DNA of 5,403 bases from assembly GCA_031265715.1 (NCBI GenBank), contig JAISCG010000048.1:1-5403 (forward strand), read 5' to 3'. Position numbers and translations under genes: made by a program. Within the stretch, counting starts at the first letter, position 1. Every line of letters begins with the position of its first letter. This stretch comes from Holosporaceae bacterium (lineage in GTDB: Bacteria; Pseudomonadota; Alphaproteobacteria; UBA3830). The notes beneath the pieces were generated by a model, which saw nothing but the letters and a program-made list of their open reading frames with translations, was not told where the DNA came from and ran no database searches. Below are positions 1-5,403 of this stretch, piece after piece.

Positions 1-1607
1 ATGAAAATTTCGGACGTCGGATTCAGATAATAATAAATTCCGCCGACGGCTGTCCCTATTATTCCCAGAAAACGAATTTTGTGTTTGATCAGAGTGAGTA
101 TCAATCCGGAAAAAATAAAAATCGCCATATTTGTTGAGGAAGGGGCGGCCATAACAAAATAAGATCCGGGCAGTTGCGCCGACAGTTCCGAAATTTTTAT
201 CAGCAATTGCACTCCGCATCCCATCAACAAAATAAACGGTTGCGCGCAATCGAACATCATAAAAAACAGAGCCGTTATCGCCGCCGGCATAACAAAAAAC
301 GACATCAGAGGAATGGACGCTACGTTCGCCAATATACTGTTCAGGGTTAATTGATTAAATGTGTTTATCGAAAATATTGCCGTCGGAATTGATGCGGCCA
401 GAGTTGTTGCAATGATGCCGAGCAGCGGTTTAAAAAATCCGGAAAAATTGCGGAAGTATTCGTAGAAGGCGACTATGGCGATGACTGCTCCGAACGACAT
501 TTGGAAGCTCGGAAATAAAATTGCTTCCGGCGTGAAACACATAACAATTATTGCGGCGATGGCGACGGATCGCATCGTCAGTGCGCATCTTTCCGATAAA
601 ATTGCGAGTATGATAATTGTGTGCATAATAAACGCTCGCACGGACGGCACGGAGTCTCCGGAAATTCGCAGATAAAACAATACGATAATCCATGAAATTA
701 TTGCTGCGATTTTTTTCGTATCACAAAACATTGCGGTACGTTGAAAACAGCAGAGGAAAATTCTGGAAAGCCAAAAAATGAAAAGTCCGATTATGCTCAT
801 GTGCAATCCGGAAATGGCGAGCAAATGCGCCGTTCCGGAATTGGAGAAATTTTTTCTGATTTCTTTAGATACCCCCGATTTATTTCCGGTGATGAGAGCT
901 TTCGCGACCGAAGCCGCATCCGTCGAAAGATGATTTTCGATTTTTTTATCTATGTGATGACGCAGTTGAGCGATAAACAAATTCAGGGACGTCTTTTCCG
1001 GATTTTCCAAAATTTTCGGCGGTGCGGTTATGAAACCGCGCGCACTTATTTCTTTGAAAAATTGCTGTTTTTTAAAATCGTAGGCTCCGTCAAAAGCCCG
1101 AGGATTCATCGGAGATAAAATTACGCGAAACGAAACTCTTGACCCTGGGATGTAATCCGTTTTTGATTCCTTCGCTTTTTTCCCGCGCCAGGTAAGCTGT
1201 AATTTATTCAGATTCGGGTGATTTTCGCTTTTCACATCGCCGACGATGAATGCCGATCCTTTTTCCGTTTTTTCGCAGGATTCCACCGTGGCCGACAGCG
1301 CGGCAAATTCGTTGTTTTTGTTGGGCAGCACAAATGTTCCCACTGTTTTTGTGCGCAGCTGCGCGATGAAAAAACCGAAACTGACGGTGAGTAAAATGAA
1401 AAAAAGGCATCTGTGCAATTTTGTGAATATGCACAGACCGAGCAGCAAAATAAATACGACTGTGTTCAGCAGAAAATTTGGCTCGTTATCCGGAAAAAAG
1501 TACAAACAAATTCCGATTCCGACGCCGACCGGAACGAAATTCGGGAATCGATGTTTTTCGTTTTCCGAAAAATCTTCAAAAATTGCACGAAATTTACTGC
1601 TGCGCAT
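1..1607 (-). CDS. comEC: ComEC/Rec2-family DNA internalization channel, C-terminal part beyond the left edge
   Basis: Inner-membrane channel of the natural transformation machinery, which passes single-stranded DNA into the cytoplasm. Seen: an uninterrupted reverse frame of 535 codons from ATG 1607-1605 to the window edge with no stop. Residues about 24-37, 46-61 and 67-82 are hydrophobic segments. Residues about 90-200 match the ComEC N-terminal soluble region (DUF4131/OB-fold type), including NPRAFD at 168-173. The competence domain then carries the family signatures: ALITGNKSG from 237, HLLAISGLHMS from 261, PSVRAFIM at 321-328 and PSFQMSF at 366-372, followed by further membrane segments. 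The start is firm because a TAA stop (1610-1608) directly precedes this ATG; the ribosome site (TGAGAG, 1616-1611) is weak and close. Family members are usually about 700-800 residues, so 150-250 residues probably lie outside. The last visible residues (YYLNPTSEIF) resemble the junction to the C-terminal domain in alphaproteobacterial relatives. Divergent from gltX. Whether the cell is competent cannot be judged from this gene alone. Confidence 0.95.
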   Translation of the reverse strand, partial: MRSSKFRAIFEDFSENEKHRFPNFVPVGVGIGICLYFFPDNEPNFLLNTVVFILLLGLCIFTKLHRCLFFILLTVSFGFFIAQLRTKTVGTFVLPNKNNEFAALSATVESCEKTEKGSAFIVGDVKSENHPNLNKLQLTWRGKKAKESKTDYIPGSRVSFRVILSPMNPRAFDGAYDFKKQQFFKEISARGFITAPPKILENPEKTSLNLFIAQLRHHIDKKIENHLSTDAASVAKALITGNKSGVSKEIRKNFSNSGTAHLLAISGLHMSIIGLFIFWLSRIFLCCFQRTAMFCDTKKIAAIISWIIVLFYLRISGDSVPSVRAFIMHTIIILAILSERCALTMRSVAIAAIIVMCFTPEAILFPSFQMSFGAVIAIVAFYEYFRNFSGFFKPLLGIIATTLAASIPTAIFSINTFNQLTLNSILANVASIPLMSFFVMPAAITALFFMMFDCAQPFILLMGCGVQLLIKISELSAQLPGSYFVMAAPSSTNMAIFIFSGLILTLIKHKIRFLGIIGTAVGGIYYYLNPTSEIF

Positions 1608-1635
1608 TTACTCTCAAACATTCGGAATGTAGAAT
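1607..1635 (+). promoter_or_regulatory. Candidate sigma-70 promoter for the gltX transcription unit
   Basis: A TTTACT box (1607-1612, four of six matches to TTGACA) is followed after 17 bases by TAGAAT (1630-1635, five of six matches to TATAAT). Transcription would begin near 1642 and leave a leader of about 24 bases carrying the gltX ribosome site. The -35 box would overlap the first base of the divergent comEC start codon. The match is by eye in a short AT-rich stretch, so chance similarity is possible. I found no equally good promoter for comEC on the other strand. Confidence 0.35.
1618..1630. repeat. 13-base palindrome in the comEC-gltX divergent intergenic region
   Basis: ACATTC (1618-1623) and GAATGT (1625-1630) are perfect inverted arms around one central base. 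The element sits in the spacer of the candidate gltX promoter and 11 bases before the comEC start codon. That placement would suit an operator controlling both genes, but a single copy of this size can occur by chance and I do not recognise it as a known regulator site. Confidence 0.4.
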
Positions 1636-1654
1636 AACCGACAGTTAATTTACT

Positions 1655-1659
1655 AAAGG
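1655..1659 (+). promoter_or_regulatory. Ribosome binding site that fixes the gltX GTG start
   Basis: AAAGG lies six bases before the GTG at 1666. An in-frame TAA at 1660-1662 excludes any earlier start. The next in-frame alternatives (GTG 1693, TTG 1696, GTG 1702) fall just before the conserved TRFAPSPTG segment and have no comparable site. Confidence 0.7.
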
Positions 1660-1665
1660 TAAAGG

Positions 1666-3057
1666 GTGGATAAAAATTCTTTAGAACAGGCGGTGTTGCC
1701 GGTGACGCGTTTTGCTCCGTCTCCGACGGGGTTTCTGCATATCGGCGGGGCGAGAACCGCTCTTTTTAATTGGTTGTTGGCGCGACATTGCGGAGGGAAA
1801 TTTCTTCTGCGCATCGAAGATACCGACAGAGAGCGCTCTACTTTGAAGGCCGTGGACGCTATTTTCGACGGATTGCGTTGGCTGGGAATAGACTGGGATG
1901 AAGAACCGGTTTTTCAATTTTCCCGGGTGCAGCATCACGTTGAATTGGCTGAAAAATTGGTGCGGGAGGGAAAGGCGTATTATTGCTATTGCACTCCAGA
2001 AGAGCTTGAGACGATGCGTCGGGAAGCCGGGGAGAAGGGGGACTCTCCGAAATATAACGGAAAGTGGCGTGATCGCGATCCCCGAGATGCGCCTCCGGGT
2101 GTGAAGCCGGTTATTCGTCTGAAAACTCCGACGGAAGGGAGCACATCGGTGCACGATATCGTTCAGGGAACCGTGACCGTGTCGAATGATCAGCTTGATG
2201 ATATGATTTTGGTGCGCAGCGACAGAACTCCCACTTTTATGTTGTCCGTTGTCGTTGATGATCACGACATGAAAATAACCCACGTGGTTCGCGGAGATGA
2301 TCACCTGACGAATACTTTTCGGCATATACAAATATTTAATGCATTCGGCTGGGACATTCCGAAATTCGGACATGTTCCGTTGATTCACGGGCCGGACGGA
2401 GCGAAGCTGTCCAAGCGTCACGGAGCGCTCGGAATTGACGCGTACCGCAGCATGGGATATCTGCCGGAAGCCGTCTGCAATTGTCTGTTGCGTCTCGGGT
2501 GGTCGCACGGAGATGATGAGATCATCTCAAAAGAGCAGGCAATACAATGGTTTAATGTGGAAAGTTTAGGAAGATCCGCCTCTCGGTTGGATTTTTTGAA
2601 GCTCGATAATTTGAACGGACATTATCTGCGTGTCGCCGATAACGATCGCCTGTTGAAGGATCTTCTGGGGATGATCGGAGATATATCCGAGGAAAAACGA
2701 CTTCGTTTGCTGAGGGGAATGAATGGATTGAAGCAACGCACGAAAACTTTACTTGAACTGCGCGACCTGGCGTCGATTTACACAAACGATTTTGTGGCGG
2801 CAGATTTAACTCTCGAAGAAAAAAATATTTTGAGCGCAGCTTTGCAGAAATTAAAAAGTATTGATGATTGGAGTGAGAAAAATATGGAAATCGAATTGCG
2901 AGAATTCGCCGCCGCGTCTCGTTTTTCGTTTGGAAAAGTTGCTCAGGCGTTGAGAAATGCGTTAACCGGGAGGAAAATTACTCCGAGTATATTTGAAATG
3001 TTGATTTCTTTCGGAAAAAATGAAAGTTTAGGGAGAATTAATTCTTTTTTCGTATAA
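1666..3057 (+). CDS. gltX: Glutamyl-tRNA synthetase
   Basis: Cytoplasmic class I aminoacyl-tRNA synthetase that attaches glutamate to tRNA(Glu) using ATP; in many alphaproteobacteria related enzymes also charge tRNA(Gln), which GatCAB then amidates. Seen: 463 residues beginning with GTG. The segment RFAPSPTGFLHIGG holds the HIGH-type ATP signature at 25-28 and the KMSKS-type loop is KLSKR at 247-251. Between them are YYCYCTPEE and YNGKWRDRDP, typical of the tRNA acceptor-binding insertion, and VVRGDDHLTNT of the catalytic core. Residues from about 320 form the helical anticodon-binding part, ending in ALTGRKITPSIFEML and a short tail, as in alphaproteobacterial members. Length is normal. The first gene of the rightward unit, 58 bases from divergent comEC and 39 bases before tolC. 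Many alphaproteobacteria carry two GluRS copies; whether this one is discriminating or not cannot be told here. Confidence 0.98.
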   Translation: MDKNSLEQAVLPVTRFAPSPTGFLHIGGARTALFNWLLARHCGGKFLLRIEDTDRERSTLKAVDAIFDGLRWLGIDWDEEPVFQFSRVQHHVELAEKLVREGKAYYCYCTPEELETMRREAGEKGDSPKYNGKWRDRDPRDAPPGVKPVIRLKTPTEGSTSVHDIVQGTVTVSNDQLDDMILVRSDRTPTFMLSVVVDDHDMKITHVVRGDDHLTNTFRHIQIFNAFGWDIPKFGHVPLIHGPDGAKLSKRHGALGIDAYRSMGYLPEAVCNCLLRLGWSHGDDEIISKEQAIQWFNVESLGRSASRLDFLKLDNLNGHYLRVADNDRLLKDLLGMIGDISEEKRLRLLRGMNGLKQRTKTLLELRDLASIYTNDFVAADLTLEEKNILSAALQKLKSIDDWSEKNMEIELREFAAASRFSFGKVAQALRNALTGRKITPSIFEMLISFGKNESLGRINSFFV

Positions 3058-3083
3058 CGAAGCAGTTTTTGTGTTTAAATTTT

Positions 3084-3089
3084 GGGAGG
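3084..3089 (+). promoter_or_regulatory. Ribosome binding site that fixes the tolC ATG start
   Basis: GGGAGG lies seven bases before ATG 3097-3099. An upstream in-frame TTG (3082) would overlap this site and would add five residues before the signal peptide, so ATG 3097 is preferred. Confidence 0.85.
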
Positions 3090-3096
3090 TAGTTTT

Positions 3097-4440
3097 ATGA
3101 AAAATCGGTTTGTTGTTTTTGGCGCAGCTTTTGTTTATTTTTGCGCCTGCGCTGAAGAAAAGAAAACAACGGAAACTTTGAGTTTTGAAGAGGCGGTTGT
3201 TGCGGCTTACAACAGTAATAAAGGCTGGAAAGCGAACCAGACTGAGAAGAAATCCGCCGAAGAAGATCTTTTCCGGGCGAAAATGATGTTTCTGCCGAGT
3301 GTTAACGGAAGAATCTCGAGTACCAGATCAAGAGTCGAGGGAGTCAGTACCCAGGATACCATCTTCGGTACCAACACCCAAAGAGGAACTAGTAAGTCGA
3401 CAGACACGAGATTCGGAGTGTCCGTGTCACAGAATTTATTCAGTGGTCTTACCACCATTAACAGAATAAGAGCAAGCGACAACTCGCTGAAAGCTACCAA
3501 CGCAAAATTGAAATTCGAGGAGCAAAAGCTAATTGTCAATGTATTGGATGCCTACACAAGCGTGTGGGTGGGACGTCAGAAGATTGTTGCTCTGAAAAAG
3601 AAAGAAGAAAATCTGAGAAAGACAATGGATTCGAAAAATACAAGCCTGGAGGCGGGAGCCGGAACTCCGTCCGAAGTCGCCGAGGCAAAAGCCAACTACA
3701 GTAAAGCCGTTTATGAAAGAATTCAGGCCGAAACCGAATTGTTTACGGCGGAAGCCAATTTTGAAAAATTGACCGGATTAAAACCGACGGAGAAAAATAT
3801 CGAACTGCCCGATCTCAGTCTTCAACTGCCGGAAAATCTGGATAAATTAGTCGCCCGAGCCATGGCGGCGAATTGCAGTATTTTGTCCGGAAAATTTGCG
3901 GAGCGTGCGGAGTTTGATAAGTTAAGAGTTGCTAAAGGAGCTTTGGTTCCGAGTTGCAATTTAGCATTGAATGCTGACAGATCGCTACAAAAACAAAAAT
4001 ATAACAACTCGAATAGTAATTTTTCTGCCACTCTGACAGTGGACGTTCCCCTTTTTTCTAATGATCCTTCCCAGGGAAACGCTTATTCTGCCGTTGAAAT
4101 CGCCAATCAGCATGCGTTAAAGGCGAAATTTACGGCAGAAGATACAGTGCTTGAAGTAAAAAAGGAGTGTGTCGACAACTGGAATAAATATATTTCAGCG
4201 GGAGCAATGATTAAGGCCTGTCGCTCTGCCGTCAAAAGCGGAGAGGTGAGCACCGAAAGTAATCTCGAAGAAAATGCCATGGGAACAAAATCCAACACGG
4301 AAATTTTAGTTAAGGAAAATCAATTACTTGATGCAAGAATTGATCTTGCGAATTCACGCAGGCAGAGGATAGTATCCTTGATGACAATTATGGCATTATC
4401 CGGAGATCTCAGCTTGCAAACACTGTTTAAAAAGAAGTAA
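3097..4440 (+). CDS. tolC: TolC-family outer membrane channel protein
   Basis: Trimeric outer-membrane channel that completes efflux pumps or type I secretion systems across the periplasm. Seen: 447 residues with an N-terminal signal peptide (KNR, then hydrophobic 5-17, likely cut after ACA at 19). Two outer-membrane-efflux repeats follow. The first starts at LSFEEAVVAAYNSN (28-41) with strands around FLPSVNGR and the conserved SVSQNLFSG (109-117). It continues with the long helices rich in Lys, Glu and Ala and ends EKLTG near 223-227. The second has LVPSCNLALNA, then LTVDVPLFSN (313-322), then helices with GTKSNTEIL near 396, matching GTPSEV near 189 of repeat one. Length fits the family. 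No pump or ABC partner is in the window, so the exported substrate is unknown. It lies 39 bases after gltX and 30 before popZ, so cotranscription is likely. Oddities: cysteines at 16 and 18 in the signal region and four more in the mature part; a Ser/Thr/Gly-rich stretch at 72-106 probably forms an outer loop. Confidence 0.93.
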   Translation: MKNRFVVFGAAFVYFCACAEEKKTTETLSFEEAVVAAYNSNKGWKANQTEKKSAEEDLFRAKMMFLPSVNGRISSTRSRVEGVSTQDTIFGTNTQRGTSKSTDTRFGVSVSQNLFSGLTTINRIRASDNSLKATNAKLKFEEQKLIVNVLDAYTSVWVGRQKIVALKKKEENLRKTMDSKNTSLEAGAGTPSEVAEAKANYSKAVYERIQAETELFTAEANFEKLTGLKPTEKNIELPDLSLQLPENLDKLVARAMAANCSILSGKFAERAEFDKLRVAKGALVPSCNLALNADRSLQKQKYNNSNSNFSATLTVDVPLFSNDPSQGNAYSAVEIANQHALKAKFTAEDTVLEVKKECVDNWNKYISAGAMIKACRSAVKSGEVSTESNLEENAMGTKSNTEILVKENQLLDARIDLANSRRQRIVSLMTIMALSGDLSLQTLFKKK

Positions 4441-4454
4441 TACTGAAATATAAC

Positions 4455-4459
4455 AGGAG
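4455..4459 (+). promoter_or_regulatory. Ribosome binding site of popZ
   Basis: AGGAG lies 11 bases before ATG 4471, somewhat farther than ideal; a second purine block, AGAAGG (4465-4470), touches the start codon. The next in-frame ATG (4492) lacks any site, and it would leave only the residue just before the conserved N-terminal helix. Confidence 0.5.
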
Positions 4460-4470
4460 TAGTCAGAAGG

Positions 4471-4941
4471 ATGACTGATAAAAATTCAGAAATGTCGTTG
4501 GATGACGTGCTGTCGTCGATTCGAAAAATGGTGATGGACAACGAACCTCCCGTTCTGGATTTAACCGATATGGTCAAGCCGGATGGGAGTATTGTGAAAG
4601 TAAAAAGTCCGGAAAATGCGGATATGAGCGCGTTTTTAAAATTGGTACAGGAAAACGCAGCTTCGGCGTCGCACAATGAAAGATTAAAAGATGAATTCGT
4701 TGCGCAGCGTTTAAAAAGAGGACCGATTGTTTCGGCTGACGTGTTAAGTTGTCCGATCGATTCGAGGTCGGAGAGAAAAACAGATAAAAACGAAGCAATT
4801 TTGGAATTGCTGAAAGAAATAGCCGCTCCCTCGGTGAATAAATGGGTGGAAAATCACCTCCAAGATGTTGTCAGGCAAATGATAGAAGAGAGAATAAAAA
4901 TAGTGGAGGGAAAAATTCGTGATTTGTTCGAAAAACATTGA
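4471..4941 (+). CDS. popZ: PopZ/DUF2497-family cell pole-organizing protein
   Basis: Self-assembling cytoplasmic scaffold that, in Caulobacter, forms a polar condensate holding the centromere-ParB complex and polar signalling proteins. Seen: 156 residues. An N-terminal amphipathic helix, MSLDDVLSSIRKMV (8-21), matches the family partner-binding helix. It is followed by PPVLDLTDMV (26-35), the conserved LxLTxxV element, and DGSIVKV. The C-terminal oligomerization region begins near NEAILELLKEI (108-117) and continues with APSVNKWVENHLQDVVRQM (119-137), the typical xxPxLxxWLxxxLxxxVxxxV pattern, plus a charged tail. The middle (about 36-105) is not the Pro/Glu/Asp-rich linker of Caulobacter PopZ but has mixed charge of roughly equal sign. 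Placement just after a TolC gene is typical for alphaproteobacteria, though the usual valS is not next. The last 23 bases overlap the next gene. The family is clear; the polar role is inferred by homology. Confidence 0.92.
   Translation: MTDKNSEMSLDDVLSSIRKMVMDNEPPVLDLTDMVKPDGSIVKVKSPENADMSAFLKLVQENAASASHNERLKDEFVAQRLKRGPIVSADVLSCPIDSRSERKTDKNEAILELLKEIAAPSVNKWVENHLQDVVRQMIEERIKIVEGKIRDLFEKH
4905..4910 (+). promoter_or_regulatory. Ribosome binding site of the M16 peptidase, inside popZ
   Basis: GGAGGG lies eight bases before the GTG at 4919 and within the popZ coding region. It is the strongest site in this part of the window and decides the GTG start over an in-frame TTG at 4958, which has only a T-tract before it. 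Its position implies that ribosomes finishing popZ can feed or unblock this start. Confidence 0.75.
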
Positions 4942-5403
4942 GCGTGAAAATTTTTTTTTGCATGGACGGCGGTTTAGAGTTTTTGTTTTTCTGTTTTCAT
5001 TTTTCACAATTTTTTTTGCGTATGCCAAACCTGATACCGTAGATTTTGTACTGAAAAACGGTCTCAGAGTTATTTGCATCGAGAAAAAAACTTCTCCGAT
5101 TATTTTTTTTTCAATCTGGTACAGGTGCGGATCAAAAGATGACGCTGTTTCCAAATCCGGAGTGGCGCATTATTTGGAACACATGGCTTTTGTTTCTAAA
5201 AGAATGGAATTCAACACTTTTTTGGAATCCGTCGGAGCGCTTCGCAATGCATTTACATCACTTAATGTAATTTGTTTTCATGAATTGGTTCCGAAGGAAA
5301 ATATAGAAGTCGTTTTTAATCATGAATCGATGCGCATGAAATCTCTTGATATTGCCGATGATGCGTTTTTATCCGAAAAAGGTGCTATTTTGGAAGAGCG
5401 CAG
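4919..5403 (+). CDS. M16-family (pitrilysin/MPP-like) zinc metallopeptidase, secreted; cut by the right edge
   Basis: Zinc peptidase of the inverzincin group, predicted to act in the periplasm on peptides or damaged proteins; substrate unknown. Seen: 161 codons from GTG 4919, no stop before the window ends. Residues 1-20 are a polar, basic N-region (GRRFR at 16-20), 21-33 a Phe-rich hydrophobic core, and the probable signal peptidase cut follows AYA (36). The mature part opens with the classic VDFVLKNGLRVICIE and SIWYRCGSKDD, then VAHYLEHMAF with the HxxEH site (His84, Glu87, His88), NAFTS, and ILEER (Glu159/Glu160), where the third zinc ligand is expected. Full members are about 420-460 residues or longer, so only the first third is visible and an active fold cannot be confirmed. 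The spacing from His88 to the Glu is about five or six residues shorter than the usual x76, caused by a gap after HMAF. It overlaps popZ by 23 bases. Three T-runs of 8-9 lie in its first 65 codons. Confidence 0.95.
   Translation, partial: MICSKNIERENFFLHGRRFRVFVFLFSFFTIFFAYAKPDTVDFVLKNGLRVICIEKKTSPIIFFSIWYRCGSKDDAVSKSGVAHYLEHMAFVSKRMEFNTFLESVGALRNAFTSLNVICFHELVPKENIEVVFNHESMRMKSLDIADDAFLSEKGAILEER

Noticed and set aside
741..1632. Rightward open frames (741-1118, 1246-1632, 1413-1637) in the left third
   Set aside because: They lie opposite comEC, whose reverse frame is continuous and carries family motifs; the rightward translations show no domain pattern and no good ribosome sites.
2071..2080. 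Perfect palindrome GATCGCGATC
   Set aside because: It lies within the conserved WRDRDP codons of gltX, so coding constraint explains it; no partner copy or regulatory placement.
1681..2508. 275-codon reverse open frame opposite gltX
   Set aside because: It is complementary to the conserved GluRS catalytic core and its translation is His/Arg/Ser-rich with no recognisable motif. This is an antisense shadow.
3082..3096. Earlier TTG start for the TolC gene
   Set aside because: It overlaps the GGGAGG ribosome site and would place extra residues before a normal signal peptide; ATG 3097 has ideal spacing.
3058..3096. Possible terminator between gltX and tolC
   Set aside because: There is a short T-run but no stem before it; the gap looks like an operon junction.
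3301..3401. Cluster of six-base palindromes resembling a cloning site (GTTAAC, CTCGAG, GGTACC, ACTAGT, GTCGAC)
   Set aside because: The reading frame encodes a plausible TolC loop in the right place with conserved sequence on both sides, and a few such hexamers per 100 bases are expected by chance. No vector sequence is seen.
4958..4960. TTG start for the M16 peptidase, giving a shorter N-region before the signal core
   Set aside because: It would make a neat signal peptide but has only a T-tract upstream and no ribosome site, whereas GTG 4919 has GGAGGG eight bases before it. Kept only as a secondary possibility.

Overview
The window is a compact, fully coding stretch of a bacterial chromosome. 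It holds five genes, two of them cut by the window edges, and the only gaps are 58, 39 and 30 bases; the last two genes overlap by 23 bases. The gene set points to an alphaproteobacterium. The strongest marker is a PopZ/DUF2497 polar organizer gene directly after a TolC-type outer-membrane gene, a pairing known from that class. The divergent comEC / gltX pair is also a familiar alphaproteobacterial arrangement. Base composition looks moderate to AT-leaning by eye, with many A and T runs, more like a host-associated lineage (for example Holosporales or Rickettsiales-like) than a free-living high-GC one; this lineage guess is inference. The standard genetic code fits every gene.

Layout. The minus strand from 1607 to beyond the left edge encodes ComEC, the inner-membrane DNA-uptake channel; its C-terminal part is missing only because the window ends. 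A 58-base divergent intergenic region follows, with a candidate sigma-70 promoter for the rightward genes and a 13-base palindrome in its spacer. Four genes then run rightward: gltX (glutamyl-tRNA synthetase, GTG start), a TolC-family outer-membrane channel, popZ (polar scaffold), and an M16-family zinc peptidase with a signal peptide, cut by the right edge.

How they fit together. The short spacings, the lack of a visible terminator, and a peptidase ribosome site lying inside popZ suggest gltX-tolC-popZ-M16 is one transcription unit with translational coupling at its end. The products do not form one pathway: tRNA charging, envelope export, pole organization and periplasmic proteolysis. The unit looks like a junction of conserved neighbourhoods rather than a dedicated system. 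I see no mobile element, CRISPR array, RNA gene or strong evidence of a novel system. The most notable points are the near-neutral PopZ linker, the T-tracts at the peptidase 5' end, the popZ-peptidase overlap, and the palindrome in the divergent promoter.
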